DNA of 64,000 nucleotides from Bradyrhizobium lablabi (GTDB lineage Bacteria > Pseudomonadota > Alphaproteobacteria > Rhizobiales > Xanthobacteraceae): contig NZ_LT670844.1 in the NCBI RefSeq assembly GCF_900141755.1, forward strand, positions 5,428,501 to 5,492,500, written 5' to 3'. How positions within the stretch are numbered: position 1 is the stretch's first letter; each line of letters begins with the position of its first letter. Positions 46,362 through 55,760 of the stretch are shown here, piece by piece. Position numbers and translations under genes: made by a program. Under the pieces are notes generated by a model. The model saw only the letters and a list, made by a program, of their open reading frames with translations. It was not told the DNA's origin and did not search any database.

Positions 46362-47117
46362 CTAGCCGCCGGGCCCGGCCCAGTCGCCGAGCACCGTCTG
46401 CACCAGTGCCAGCGCCGCCACGCCGGCGGTATCGGCGCGCAGCACCCGGGGGCCTAAGGAAAGCCGCAGGATTTTCGGCTGCCGCATCATGATCGCCCGC
46501 TCTTCCTCGGCAAATCCGCCTTCGGGGCCGATCAGGACGTCGATACCGCCTGCGGCAGCTATGGCGCTCTGCAGCGCCTGCACCGGGTTTGCGACATCGG
46601 CCGCCTCATCGCAGAAGACCAACAGCCGGCCGCCGTCGCGCTGGCTCAGAAAGTGCTCGAGCGTCACGGGTTCGGCGACATCAGCCAGGCTGAGGATGCC
46701 GCATTGCTCGGCGGCTTCGATGACATTGGCGCGCATCCGCTCGCCATTGACCCGCGAGACCTGGGTGAAGCGGGTCAAAACCGGCTGAAGCTTTGAGGCT
46801 CCCATCTCGACCGCTTTCTGCACCATGTAGTCGAGCCTTGCGTGTTTCAGCGGCGCAAAGACGTAGGCGAGGTCGGGCAGGCGATCCTGCGGCCGGGTCT
46901 GGGCGATAATCACAAGGCGGTCCGGCCGCTTGCGGCCCTCAATCGCCGCCTGCCATTCGCCATCGCGTCCGTTGAAAACCAGGATTGATTCGCCGGCGCC
47001 GAGGCGGAGTACATTGCCGAGATAATTGCTTTGGCCGCGCTCCAGCGCGGCCGTTTCCCCCGCCACCAGCGCGGCGTCGACAAACAGCCGGGGTCGATCA
47101 AAATCGCGTAAGGGCAT
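46362..47117 (-). CDS. rsmE: 16S rRNA (uracil-1498-N3)-methyltransferase RsmE
   Basis: 251 residues from ATG 47117. The N-terminal PUA-like part is RPRLFVDAALVAGETAALER. The C-terminal SPOUT knot includes IDVLIGPEGGFAEEERAIM and LSLGPRVLRADTAGVAALAL, matching RsmE. It methylates U1498 of 16S rRNA. Gene stands alone between hisZ and a divergent secreted protein. Confidence 0.95.
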   Translation of the reverse strand: MPLRDFDRPRLFVDAALVAGETAALERGQSNYLGNVLRLGAGESILVFNGRDGEWQAAIEGRKRPDRLVIIAQTRPQDRLPDLAYVFAPLKHARLDYMVQKAVEMGASKLQPVLTRFTQVSRVNGERMRANVIEAAEQCGILSLADVAEPVTLEHFLSQRDGGRLLVFCDEAADVANPVQALQSAIAAAGGIDVLIGPEGGFAEEERAIMMRQPKILRLSLGPRVLRADTAGVAALALVQTVLGDWAGPGG

Positions 47118-47184
47118 CACAGATGTTCCAATTCCCGGGCGCTTTTAGCCCAAAGGCGTAGAATTAAAGCAATAATTGGCCTTC

Positions 47185-47207
47185 CAGCGCGGCGCTACGC
47201 CGCGCTG
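47185..47207. terminator. GC hairpin between rsmE and a secreted protein gene
   Basis: CAGCGCGGCG and CGCCGCGCTG pair perfectly (10 bp) around CTA, in the divergent intergenic region. No T run on either side; it may be part of a leader rather than a terminator. Confidence 0.4.
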
Positions 47208-47313
47208 TTGCCAAATTCCACGGGTTGTTAAGCGGCGGCAGGAATCGTAAAAAGCCTTTAACCATTTAATCGTTATGGCCTTCTATCGGGAAGACCTTGC
47301 CGGAGGGAAAGCC

Positions 47314-47988
47314 GTGATCATCCGCCGCCGTTTGATTGTGCCGCTGGCCGTGGCTGTCGTGATGACAGCCCATGCCGGTCTGGCTTTTGCGCAAGGCGCC
47401 TTTCCGGCGCCGCTGCCCAATCAGGGAGTGGTGCCCAACGACCCGGCGTTCCCGCCGGTCAACGGCTCGGCTCCAAAGGCTTCGGTTGGCGCCGCTCCCA
47501 CTTCGTTTCCGGTCAACGGCGCGGCGCCCGTCACCGGCTCCGCGTTCGAGCGCGGGCCGGCGCCGCCGCAGGGAGGTCCGTCGGAGGAGTGCATGAAGGG
47601 GTTCGTGCCGCTCCGGGAAGAAGCGGAAAAACGCGGCAAGCTGATCAAGGCCGCCAGCGACCGCCATGCGCCGCCGGACGAAGCCTGCAAGCTGATCGGG
47701 AATTTCGGCCAGTCCGAGCTCAAGATGATCAAATACGTCGAATCCCACGCCGCGAAGTGCGGAATTCCGTCGCAGGTCGCGGACCAGCTGAAGCAAGGCC
47801 ACAAGAACACCGAGAACATGCAGCAAAAAGTCTGCGCGGCGGCACAGCAGGTGCAGCAGAGGGGGCCGGCCGGCCCGAGCCTGAGCGAGGTGCTGGGCTC
47901 TTCGGCGGCGCTCCCCGAGGCCACCGCCACCGCCAAGAAGGGCGGCAGCACCTTCGATACGCTGAACGGCAACGTCCTTACCCGGTGA
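47314..47988 (+). CDS. Secreted protein, unknown
   Basis: 224 residues from GTG 47314 with GGAGGG 7 bases upstream (frame opens at 47275). A signal peptide (IIRRRLIVPLAVAVVMTAHA then GLAFAQ) is followed by a Pro/Asn low-complexity linker and a conserved-looking core (ECMKGFVPLREEAEKRGKLI; HAPPDEACKLIGNFGQSELK; ESHAAKCGIPSQVADQLKQG) with several cysteines. I recognise no family. It ends 4 bases before ubiA, so may be co-transcribed. Confidence 0.65.
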   Translation: MIIRRRLIVPLAVAVVMTAHAGLAFAQGAFPAPLPNQGVVPNDPAFPPVNGSAPKASVGAAPTSFPVNGAAPVTGSAFERGPAPPQGGPSEECMKGFVPLREEAEKRGKLIKAASDRHAPPDEACKLIGNFGQSELKMIKYVESHAAKCGIPSQVADQLKQGHKNTENMQQKVCAAAQQVQQRGPAGPSLSEVLGSSAALPEATATAKKGGSTFDTLNGNVLTR

Positions 47989-47992
47989 TCAG

Positions 47993-48928
47993 ATGAGCGG
48001 CGCGGGCTCGCGCGTTGCGGATGCGACCGGCAACTGGGTCGACACCCACGCGCCGCCATGGTCGCGGCCCTATTTGCGGCTTTCCCGTCTCGACCGGCCG
48101 ATCGGCTCCTGGCTGTTGCTGATGCCGTGCTGGTGGTCGGCGGCGCTCGCCGCCGGCGTCGCCCACGACATCAGCCGATTGCCCCTTATCATCGTGCTGT
48201 TCTTTATCGGCGCCTTCGTCATGCGCGGCGCCGGCTGCACCTGGAACGACATCACCGATCGCGATCTCGATGCCAAGGTCGAGCGGACGCGGTCGCGGCC
48301 GATCCCGGCCGGACAAGTCAGCGTGCCGCAGGCCTTTGCCTTTCTGGTGTTTCAGGCGCTGATTGGGCTGGTCGTGCTGCTGCAATTCAACCGCTTCGCG
48401 GTCTTAACCGGCATCGCCTCGCTGATCATCGTCGCGGTCTATCCGTTCATGAAGCGGATCACCTGGTGGCCGCAGATCGTGCTGGGCTTGGCCTTCTCCT
48501 GGGGCGCGCTGATGGGATTTGCGGTGACGCTCAGTCGGCTCGATGCGACGGCGCTTGTGCTCTATGCGGGGTCGATCGCCTGGGTGATCGGCTACGACAC
48601 CATCTATGCGCATCAGGACGCCGAGGACGACGCGCTGATCGGCATCAAATCCACCGCGCTGTTGTTCGGCGCCCGCACCCATCAGGCGCTGATGGTGTTT
48701 TATGGATTGGCGGTCGCCTTGATCGGGGTTGCTTTAATGCTTGCCGGCGCCGGCGTCGCGGCATGGCTCGGGCTTGCCGCGTTTGCGGCGCATCTCGTCT
48801 GGCAGATCTGGCGTCTTGAGATCAGCGATCCCGCATTGTGCCTGCGGATTTTCAAATCCAACCGCGACGCGGGGCTATTGCTGTTCGCGGGATTGTTCGT
48901 GGATGCGGTGATCCGGGCCGCTGTCTAG
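47993..48928 (+). CDS. ubiA: 4-hydroxybenzoate polyprenyltransferase UbiA
   Basis: 311 residues. Membrane prenyltransferase with two Asp-rich motifs: NDITDRDLDAKVERTRSRPI and DTIYAHQDAEDD. It attaches the polyprenyl tail to 4-hydroxybenzoate in ubiquinone synthesis at the inner membrane. It starts 4 bases after the preceding gene. A palindromic repeat follows at 48929. Confidence 0.96.
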   Translation: MSGAGSRVADATGNWVDTHAPPWSRPYLRLSRLDRPIGSWLLLMPCWWSAALAAGVAHDISRLPLIIVLFFIGAFVMRGAGCTWNDITDRDLDAKVERTRSRPIPAGQVSVPQAFAFLVFQALIGLVVLLQFNRFAVLTGIASLIIVAVYPFMKRITWWPQIVLGLAFSWGALMGFAVTLSRLDATALVLYAGSIAWVIGYDTIYAHQDAEDDALIGIKSTALLFGARTHQALMVFYGLAVALIGVALMLAGAGVAAWLGLAAFAAHLVWQIWRLEISDPALCLRIFKSNRDAGLLLFAGLFVDAVIRAAV

Positions 48929-49034
48929 CGTCATCTTGAGGTGCGCGCCTCTTCGGCGAGCCTCGAAGGATGACTAACGCAGGTGCCTGCGGCCATCCTT
49001 CGAGGCGCGCAAGAGCGCGCACCTCAGGATGACG
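48929..49034. repeat. Palindromic repeat (CGTCATCTTGAGGTGCGCGC family)
   Basis: CGTCATCTTGAGGTGCGCG and CGCGCACCTCAGGATGACG form outer arms, with inner CCTCGAAGGATG / CATCCTTCGAGG. It follows the ubiA stop directly. Confidence 0.75.
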
Positions 49035-49054
49035 TCTGTAATGCGTGGATACAA

Positions 49055-49579
49055 TCAATCCCGCGCGATGATCTCGCGCTCGCCTTGATGCAGGTTAGCC
49101 GGATTGAGCAGATCGCCGGCGCGCCGGCGCACCAGAAATTTCGGCCGCCGCGTCCGGATCGCGTTGTGACGCCGCCGCCGTTGGGCGGGTTCGCGGGCCT
49201 TGGCTTCGAATAGTTGCGGAAGGGCGAAAATATCGCTCCACATCTGCCAGGCGGATGCGATTTCGTCCGGATCGGAACTGACGCCGAGCGGAATTGTCAA
49301 TGACGGATCGCGATGCACCAGCGCCAGCATCTGCGCGTCGTCGATGCCGCGCAGTGCCACGCCGAGAAAATCGCGCACGCGGACATTAACCGCCATCTCG
49401 ATGCCACGGACGGCACGGCGCAGCACGACCCGTTCGCGGTGAAGTTCGATGTGCCGCACACCTCCGTCGGCGCGGGTGTCGTGCGCCTCGAAGCTGACCG
49501 GCAAAGAGAGAGGGTCGAGCCGCAATGCGCGGCTCGACCCTGCGGGATTGCTCCCGCTTGTTGCTGTTTGACGCCTCAC
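49055..49579 (-). CDS. DUF6101-like protein
   Basis: 174 residues from GTG 49579 with GGGGAGA 8 bases upstream. The sequence includes LRLDPLSLPVSFEAHDTRAD, GVRHIELHRERVVLRRAVRG and FLGVALRGIDDAQMLALVHR, followed by a very basic C-terminal segment (REPAQRRRRHNAIRTRRPKF). I associate it with DUF6101, a family of unknown function. It is cytoplasmic with no signal peptide. Convergent with ubiA across a repeat. Confidence 0.7.
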   Translation of the reverse strand: MRRQTATSGSNPAGSSRALRLDPLSLPVSFEAHDTRADGGVRHIELHRERVVLRRAVRGIEMAVNVRVRDFLGVALRGIDDAQMLALVHRDPSLTIPLGVSSDPDEIASAWQMWSDIFALPQLFEAKAREPAQRRRRHNAIRTRRPKFLVRRRAGDLLNPANLHQGEREIIARD

Positions 49580-49865
49580 GGCTTTGTCTCCCCGCCGGAA
49601 TTATGTTCCCGGTCGATGTGCGAGAGGCTAGCCGAGGCGCGTCCGAATTGGCTTAAAAAGGCTGGTTAATCGGACGTCACTCGCCCGCATGATTGACAAG
49701 ACCTTGGCTCACATGATTGACGAGACATTGCGCTATCGCCGAAATTCTTCTGTTTTTGACACCTGAAAACGCTTGAAGTCCGCGTCAATCAGGAACATCT
49801 CATGGGTTCCCTGATTTGCATCCAGGGCGTCGTCAAACCCTCCCTCAATCCTCGGGATTTTGTTC

Positions 49866-51266
49866 GTGAACTCTTCACCATCCGCCGCATCGGCGCTTTC
49901 ATCCGGTACCGCCAGTTCCGACCTGTTCGATCAATCCGCGCTGAGTACCCTGGCGCAGCGGCTGGTCGAGGCAGCAAAGCGCGCGGGCGCCGATGCCGCC
50001 GACGCGGTCGCAGTCCGCGGCGTATCGCAGGGCGTTGAGGTACGTGACGGGCGCGTCGAGGAATCCGAGCGCTCCGAAGGCGATGACGTAGGGCTGCGGG
50101 TGCTGGTGGGCCGGCGCCAGGCGGTGGTCTCGACCAACGACGTCAGCGGCGATGGCGTCGCGAGGCTCGCGGAACGCGCGGTGGCGATGGCGCGGGTTGC
50201 GCCCGACGACAAATATGTCGGGCTCGCCGATCCGTCCCTGCTGGCGCGCGATTTCCCCGATCTCGATCTGCTCGACCCCGTGATCCCATCGACGTCAGAG
50301 CTTGAGCGCCGCGCCTATGAGGCCGAGGCCGCCGCGCTCGCGGTCAAGGGCGTGACAAAATCCGGCGGCGCGTCCGCCTCGACCGGAATCGGCGGTATGG
50401 TGCTGGTGACTTCTACCGGCTTTCACGGCTCATATCTGCGTTCGAGCCAGGGCATATCGATGACCGCCATTGTTGGCGACGGCACCAGCATGGAACGCGA
50501 TTACGATTACACGGCCGCGCCGCACGCGTCCGACCTTGAATCGCCAGAAACCGTCGGCCGCAAAGCCGGCGAGCGCACGGTGGCGCGCGCCAACCCGCGC
50601 AAGGTCGAGACCTGCAAGGTGCCTGTGGTGTTCGATCCCCGGGTTTCCGGATCGCTGGTCGGCCATCTCGTGGGCGCGGTCAACGGCGCCTCGATCGCGC
50701 GCAAGACCAGTTTCCTGAAAGACCGTCTCGGCGAGCAGTTGTTCGCCAAGAATATCCGCATCATCGATGATCCCTTGCGGGTGCGCGGACTGCGCTCGCA
50801 AACCTTCGACGCCGAGGGCGTCAAGGTAAAGAAGATGGCGATCGTCGACGAGGGCGTGCTGACCACGTGGCTGTTGGATTGCGCGACCGCGCGCGAATTG
50901 GGGCTGGTCACGACCGGGCATGCCCACCGCGGCGTCTCCTCTTCGCCCTCGCCGGGACCGTATAATCTGCATCTCGAAGCCGGCGAAGTGACGCCGGCCG
51001 AGCTGATGTCCGACATCAAGCAGGGCTTTTACGTCACCGATCTGATCGGCTCCGGCGTCAATGGCGTGACCGGTGACTATAGCCGCGGCGCATCCGGATT
51101 CTGGATCGAGAACGGCAAGATCAGCTATGCCGTTAGCGAAGTGACGATCGCGGGCCACCTGCTTGAGATCTTCAAATCGATGGTGCCGGCCAACGATCTG
51201 GAATTTCGTTATGGCGTCAATGCCCCGACGGTGCGCATCGAGGGATTGACGCTTGGCGGACGGTAA
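49866..51266 (+). CDS. pmbA: TldD/PmbA family metallopeptidase (PmbA/TldE-like)
   Basis: About 466 residues from GTG 49866 (frame opens with TTG at 49860). GVEVRDGRVEESERSEGDDV and VVFDPRVSGSLVGHLVGAVN are the PmbA core; the C-terminus has GFYVTDLIGSGVNGVTGDYS and FEIENG-like FWIENGKI. PmbA forms a heterodimer with TldD to process small peptides; it lacks the HExxxH site of TldD. It overlaps the next gene and begins the envelope gene run. Confidence 0.9.
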   Translation: MNSSPSAASALSSGTASSDLFDQSALSTLAQRLVEAAKRAGADAADAVAVRGVSQGVEVRDGRVEESERSEGDDVGLRVLVGRRQAVVSTNDVSGDGVARLAERAVAMARVAPDDKYVGLADPSLLARDFPDLDLLDPVIPSTSELERRAYEAEAAALAVKGVTKSGGASASTGIGGMVLVTSTGFHGSYLRSSQGISMTAIVGDGTSMERDYDYTAAPHASDLESPETVGRKAGERTVARANPRKVETCKVPVVFDPRVSGSLVGHLVGAVNGASIARKTSFLKDRLGEQLFAKNIRIIDDPLRVRGLRSQTFDAEGVKVKKMAIVDEGVLTTWLLDCATARELGLVTTGHAHRGVSSSPSPGPYNLHLEAGEVTPAELMSDIKQGFYVTDLIGSGVNGVTGDYSRGASGFWIENGKISYAVSEVTIAGHLLEIFKSMVPANDLEFRYGVNAPTVRIEGLTLGGR

Positions 51267-52071
51267 CGCCGGCGGCATGCCCGACCAGGTTTTGGCGCGC
51301 GATGGCGCGCTGCTGCGGGAAACCGTGCGGGAGGCAGGCCGGCTGGCGCTGTCGCTTTTTCGTACCGAGCTCAAAAACTGGACCAAGGGCGCGTCCTCGC
51401 CGGTGTCGGAAGCCGACATCAGGGTGAACGATCTCCTCGAGAAGCGGCTGCGCGCGGTGACGCCGGATTATGGCTGGCTGTCGGAAGAGAGCGTCGACGA
51501 CGATACACGGCTCGGCAAGCATCTCGTCTGGATCGTCGATCCGATCGACGGCACCCGTGGCTATCTCGCCGGCCGCGAAGACTGGTGCGTCAGCGTGGCG
51601 CTGGTGGAAGACGCATCGCCCCTGCTGGCGGCCGTGTTCGCGCCCGCCACGGACGAATTTTTCTTTGCCGCGCGCGGCGAGGGCGCCACGCTTGATGGGG
51701 TGCCGGTCCATGCGACGCCGGGCAGGGAGCTGGATTTTTCCCGCATCGCCGGTCCGAAGCCGCTGGTCGAGCGGCTCAACCTGTCACCGGGTGAAATTAC
51801 GCTTTATCCCCGGATAGGATCGCTGGCGCTTCGGCTATGCCGGGTCGCGCAAGGAAGCCTGGACGCGGCCTTTGCTGGCGGCCAAAGCCGCGACTGGGAC
51901 CTTGCGGCGGCCAATTTGATCGTGCAGGAAGCCAATGGTAACATGACCGCGCTCTCCGGCGATAAAATCCTCTACAATCGCCGGGAGGTGACGCACGGGG
52001 TGCTGGTGGCAGCAGGAAGCGATCGTCATGCACGCATTGTCGAGCATTTTCGCAACCGCCCCTCGCACTGA
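51253..52071 (+). CDS. Inositol monophosphatase family protein (CysQ-like)
   Basis: 272 residues from TTG 51253, with GAGGGA about 7 bases upstream, overlapping the pmbA stop by 14 bases. Metal and substrate motifs: WLSEESVDD, WIVDPIDGTRGYLAG (DPIDGT) and SRDWDLAAANLIVQEA (WDxAA). It is a Mg/Li-type phosphatase such as 3'(2'),5'-bisphosphate nucleotidase. ATG 51277 is an alternative start. In this gene order it may support lipid A or Kdo supply, but that is inference. Confidence 0.88.
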   Translation: MADGNAGGMPDQVLARDGALLRETVREAGRLALSLFRTELKNWTKGASSPVSEADIRVNDLLEKRLRAVTPDYGWLSEESVDDDTRLGKHLVWIVDPIDGTRGYLAGREDWCVSVALVEDASPLLAAVFAPATDEFFFAARGEGATLDGVPVHATPGRELDFSRIAGPKPLVERLNLSPGEITLYPRIGSLALRLCRVAQGSLDAAFAGGQSRDWDLAAANLIVQEANGNMTALSGDKILYNRREVTHGVLVAAGSDRHARIVEHFRNRPSH

Positions 52072-52127
52072 ACACGATCGACGCGTCTTGGGAAACGTTG
52101 CCGGGCACTGCATTAGGAAAGCGAATC

Positions 52128-52376
52128 ATGCCAGATAGTGCCCCACAACAATTGCTCCATCTCGTCATCGGCGGCGAACTGACCGATCTTGGGGGGACGA
52201 CCTTCAAGGATCTCGACAAGGTAGAAATCGTCGGCGTGTACCCCAATTATGCGTCCGCCTACACCGCCTGGAAGGCCAAGGCGCAGCAGACCGTGGACAA
52301 CGCCCACATGCGCTACTTCATCGTGCATCTCCACCGGCTGCTCGACCCGGATCAAGACACGAAGCCTGCCCGTTGA
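52128..52376 (+). CDS. DUF4170 family protein
   Basis: 82 residues from ATG 52128 (AGGAAA upstream). LLHLVIGGELTDLGGTTFKD, VEIVGVYPNYASAYTAWKAK and RYFIVHLHRLLDPD match DUF4170, a small protein kept in this alphaproteobacterial gene run. It has no membrane segment. Its stop overlaps the TTG of the next gene. Function unknown; the constant neighbourhood suggests a lipid A/Kdo assembly helper. Confidence 0.88.
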   Translation: MPDSAPQQLLHLVIGGELTDLGGTTFKDLDKVEIVGVYPNYASAYTAWKAKAQQTVDNAHMRYFIVHLHRLLDPDQDTKPAR

Positions 52377-53089
52377 AAAAACTGCTTCGTAACGTGCTGC
52401 GCAGCAGCTGGCTTCAGCGCGCTGCGGGTGTCCTCGCGGCCGAATATTTGCGGCTGGTCTGGCTGACCAACAAGTTCGCCTTCGATCCGCCCGACGTCTA
52501 TGCGATCGTCGAACCGCAGATGCCGGCGATCTTCGCGTTCTGGCACGGCCAGCATTTCATGACGCCATTCATCAAGACCAAGAAGAGCCACCGCGGCAAG
52601 GTCCTGATCTCGCGGCACCGCGACGGCGAATTCAACGCCATCGCCGCCGAACGGCTCGGGATCGGCACCATCCGCGGTTCCGGCGACCATGGCTCGGCGT
52701 TCCATCGCAAAGGGGGCGTCGGCGCCTTCAAGGAGATGGTGCGGGCGCTCGAAGACAACTATAACGTTGCATTGACCGCCGACGTGCCGAAGCGCTCGCG
52801 GATCGCGGGGCTCGGCATCATCATGCTGGCGCGGGAATCGGGACGGCCGATCATGCCATTTGCGATGACCACGAGCCGCTTCATCCGCCTGAAGAACTGG
52901 GACCGCACCACCATCAATTTGCCGTTCGGGCGCGGCACATTGGTGGGAGGCGACATCATCGTGGTTCCGCCCGACGCCGATACCGAGACCATGGAAAAAT
53001 TGCGCGCGCAGCTCGAGGCGACGCTGAACGATGCGACCCGTCGCGCCTATGCGCAAATCGGCCGTCCGGAAGGGGCGGGCCATGGCTAA
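52373..53089 (+). CDS. DUF374 lysophospholipid acyltransferase-like protein
   Basis: 238 residues from TTG 52373. An N-terminal amphipathic helix, then IFAFWHGQHFMTPFIKTKKS and SRHRDGEFNAIAAERLGIGT; RGSGDHGSAFHRKGGVGAFK and TADVPKRSRIAGLGIIMLAR resemble the acyltransferase catalytic blocks. Such proteins may acylate lipid A. It lies directly before waaA and overlaps it by 8 bases. Confidence 0.88.
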   Translation: MKKLLRNVLRSSWLQRAAGVLAAEYLRLVWLTNKFAFDPPDVYAIVEPQMPAIFAFWHGQHFMTPFIKTKKSHRGKVLISRHRDGEFNAIAAERLGIGTIRGSGDHGSAFHRKGGVGAFKEMVRALEDNYNVALTADVPKRSRIAGLGIIMLARESGRPIMPFAMTTSRFIRLKNWDRTTINLPFGRGTLVGGDIIVVPPDADTETMEKLRAQLEATLNDATRRAYAQIGRPEGAGHG

Positions 53090-54386
53090 CACCTTGCCGA
53101 TGACGCTGCGCTTCTACCAGAAGCTGTCGTCCGCGATGGTGCCGCTGGCGCCGGCGCTGATCAAGCGGCGGCTGAAATTGGGCAAGGAGGATCCGGCGCG
53201 GGTCTCTGAGCGGCGCGGCATGAGCCGGGACGTCCGGCCGCACGGACCGTTGGTGTGGATCCATGGCGCCAGCGTCGGCGAAGTGCTGGCGGCGGCAGCC
53301 CTGATCGAGAGACTGCGCGCGCTCAATATCCGCATCCTCCTGACCTCGGGCACGGTGACCTCGGCGGCGATCGTGGCAAAACGGTTTCCCGCCGACATCA
53401 TCCATCAATATGTGCCCTACGATTCGCCGCGCTATGTCGCGCGCTTCCTCGATCACTGGCGGCCGTCGCTGGCGCTGTTCATCGAGTCGGATCTGTGGCC
53501 CAATCTGATCCTCTCCAGCGCGGCGCGGCGGCTGCCGATGGTCCTGATCAACGGGCGGATGTCGCACCGCTCGTTTCCGCGCTGGCGCCGCGTTGCCGGC
53601 ACGATCTCGGCGCTGCTTGGTCGGTTCGATGTCTGTCTCGCCCAATCGAAAGTCGATGCCGAGCGCTTTGCCGCGCTTGGCAGCCGCAACGTCATCACGA
53701 CAGGCAATTTGAAGCTGGATGTTCCGGCGCCGCCAGCAGATCACGCCAAACTGGAGCGGCTGATGGCGGTGACGCGGGGACGGCCGATCATCGTGGCGGC
53801 GTCGACCCATCCCGGCGAAGAGGACATCCTGATCGACGTGCACCGCACGCTGGCCGGATTCTTCCCGTCGCTGTTGAGCGTGATCGTGCCGCGGCATCCC
53901 GATCGCGGCGAGGCGATCGCGCGGACCATCGCGGCTGCCGGCCTCCATGCGGCGTTGCGTTCGCACGAGGACTTGCCGACGGCGGCCGCCGACATCTATG
54001 TCGCCGATACCATGGGCGAACTGGGATTGTTTTACCGCCTGGCGCCGATCGTGTTCATGGGCGGCTCGCTGATTCCCCATGGCGGGCAGAATCCGATCGA
54101 AGCGGTCAAGCTCGGCGCCTCGATCGTACACGGCCCGCATGTGTTCAATTTCACCGACGTCTACGAGGCGCTCGATGGCGCCGGCGGCGCACGACGGGCC
54201 GACACCCAGGAGGCGCTGGTGAAACAGCTCGGCCAGTTGCTGGCGGACCCTGCGGCGCGCGACGTATCGGCAGAAGCCGCGGCGCGTGTGGTCGGCGAAC
54301 TCGGCGGCGCGCTCGACCGGACGCTCGCCGCGCTCGAACCGTATCTGTTGCAGTTGCGGCTCGAAATGGGGGCGGCGAATGCGTGA
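53082..54386 (+). CDS. waaA: 3-deoxy-D-manno-octulosonic acid transferase WaaA (KdtA)
   Basis: 434 residues from ATG 53082. Kdo-transferase GT30 fold: WIHGASVGEVLAAAALIERL, LLTSGTVTSA and PRHPDRGEAIARTIAAAGLH, with FMGGSLIPHGGQNPIEAVKL and ASIVHGPHVFNFTDVYEAL. It adds Kdo to lipid IVA at the inner face of the inner membrane, next to lpxK which makes lipid IVA. It overlaps both neighbours. Confidence 0.96.
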   Translation: MANTLPMTLRFYQKLSSAMVPLAPALIKRRLKLGKEDPARVSERRGMSRDVRPHGPLVWIHGASVGEVLAAAALIERLRALNIRILLTSGTVTSAAIVAKRFPADIIHQYVPYDSPRYVARFLDHWRPSLALFIESDLWPNLILSSAARRLPMVLINGRMSHRSFPRWRRVAGTISALLGRFDVCLAQSKVDAERFAALGSRNVITTGNLKLDVPAPPADHAKLERLMAVTRGRPIIVAASTHPGEEDILIDVHRTLAGFFPSLLSVIVPRHPDRGEAIARTIAAAGLHAALRSHEDLPTAAADIYVADTMGELGLFYRLAPIVFMGGSLIPHGGQNPIEAVKLGASIVHGPHVFNFTDVYEALDGAGGARRADTQEALVKQLGQLLADPAARDVSAEAAARVVGELGGALDRTLAALEPYLLQLRLEMGAANA

Positions 54387-55410
54387 GCCGGCCTTCTGGC
54401 ACCGGCCATCGTCATGGATATCGCTGCTACTGACGCCGCTCGGCGCATTCTATGGCCTGATCGCCGCCTACCGGCTGCAGCGCGAGGGGTTTGACGCCGG
54501 CATCCCCGTGCTGTGCGTCGGCAATTACCACGTCGGCGGCGCCGGCAAGACCCCGGCGGTGCTGGCGCTGACAAAGGTGCTGCGCGATCTCGGCGAGACG
54601 CCGGTGGTGCTCAGCCGCGGCTATGGCGGGCGATTGCGCGGTCCGGTCAGCGTCGATCCGGCGCGCCATGTCGCCGAAGACGTCGGCGATGAGCCGCTGA
54701 TGCTGGCGCAGACCGTCCCGGTGGTGGTCGCGCGCGATCGTGTTGCTGGCATCGCGCTGGCGCGGTCGCAGCGCGCGACCGTGATCCTGATGGACGACGG
54801 GTTCCAGAATCCGGCGATCGCCAAGGACGCTTCGCTGATCGTGATCGACCGCGTCCGCGGCCTCGGCAACGGAAGTGTGTTTCCCGCCGGCCCCCTGCGC
54901 GCGCCATTATTGCCGCAGCTTGAGCGCACCGACGCGCTGGTCGTGATCGGCGAGCAGGGCACCTCCGCCGCGCCGGTCGCCGCCGCCATCGCCGCGCGGG
55001 GAAAACCGGTGCTGTCGGCGCATCTTGTGCCGGACGAAGTTTCGCTGGCCGCGCTGACCGGCAAGCGCGTGCTCGCCTTCGCGGGGATCGGCGACCCCGC
55101 CCGATTTTTCCGGACGCTGCGCGAAAACGGCATCGAGGTCGCGGTGGAACGCGCCTTCGGTGATCACCATCCGTTTTCGAAAAACGAGATCGACATGCTG
55201 CTCGCGGAAGCAAAATTCGTCGCGCTGACGCTGGTTTCGACGGAAAAGGATCTGGCGCGGTTGCGCAACGGCGCGGGACTGCCTGCCTGGGCGAAGGAAA
55301 TCGTGCCGTTCAAGGTGAGACTGGAATTTGATGATGCGGCAGCGTTGCGGAAGTTCGTGGCTGGCGTCTTGTTCAAGGCGCGCGAGAAGAGATTTAGGAC
55401 GAAGGCGTAG
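54379..55410 (+). CDS. lpxK: Tetraacyldisaccharide 4'-kinase LpxK
   Basis: 343 residues from ATG 54379. The P-loop is VGGAGKTPAVLALTKVLRDL; PVVLSRGYGGRLRGPVSVDP, GDEPLMLAQTVPVVVARDR and MDDGFQNPAIAKDASLIVID are the LpxK hallmarks. It phosphorylates the 4' position of the lipid A disaccharide. It overlaps waaA by 8 bases; coupled translation. Confidence 0.96.
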   Translation: MREPAFWHRPSSWISLLLTPLGAFYGLIAAYRLQREGFDAGIPVLCVGNYHVGGAGKTPAVLALTKVLRDLGETPVVLSRGYGGRLRGPVSVDPARHVAEDVGDEPLMLAQTVPVVVARDRVAGIALARSQRATVILMDDGFQNPAIAKDASLIVIDRVRGLGNGSVFPAGPLRAPLLPQLERTDALVVIGEQGTSAAPVAAAIAARGKPVLSAHLVPDEVSLAALTGKRVLAFAGIGDPARFFRTLRENGIEVAVERAFGDHHPFSKNEIDMLLAEAKFVALTLVSTEKDLARLRNGAGLPAWAKEIVPFKVRLEFDDAAALRKFVAGVLFKAREKRFRTKA

Positions 55411-55456
55411 GACAGAGCCAACGGGTCGCGCGAACGCGCGCCCGATGATAAACTCC

Positions 55457-55520
55457 GCGAAACCCATCATCTCATTGGAAGCCATTGATGGGTTTCGCAA
55501 GCGCTCAACCCATCCTACAG
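55457..55520. repeat. Dispersed repeat (GTAGGTTGGGTTGAGCG family, inverted)
   Basis: GCGAAACCCATCA and TGATGGGTTTCGC form a palindrome, followed by GCTCAACCCATCCTAC. It is the reverse-complement relative of the element at 34485-34545. Confidence 0.65.
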
Positions 55521-55538
55521 GCTACGATCTCTGCGATC

Positions 55539-55760
55539 TCAACTCTTCAAAGCGCCGGGGAAATGCCGCTGCAGCACCGCGCTCGGGATGGCGTAGGCCT
55601 CCTGCAGGTCGACGCTCCAGTATTTCAATTCGTCGAGCGGGATCCGCGCATCGGTCACCGCGCAGCGGACATAGGTTCCCGGCGAGACCACTCGGAAATC
55701 GCCGTCGAGATATTGCACCTGCGCTTCGCCATGGCCCGAGGGACCGAATTTATTCAGCAC
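55539..55760 (-). CDS. DUF2093 family protein
   Basis: 73 residues from GTG 55760 (GGAG 9 bases upstream). LNKFGPSGHGEAQVQYLDGD, FRVVSPGTYVRCAVTDARIP and LDELKYWSVDLQEAYAIPSA fit DUF2093, a small protein often near lpxK and xseA in alphaproteobacteria. Function unknown; one cysteine, no membrane helix. The frame extends to 55787 with TTG. Confidence 0.88.
   Translation of the reverse strand: MLNKFGPSGHGEAQVQYLDGDFRVVSPGTYVRCAVTDARIPLDELKYWSVDLQEAYAIPSAVLQRHFPGALKS

Noticed and set aside
53255..54433. 392-codon alternative frame over waaA
   Set aside because: It has no recognisable domain and is rich in Arg/Ala; waaA is certain in the other frame.
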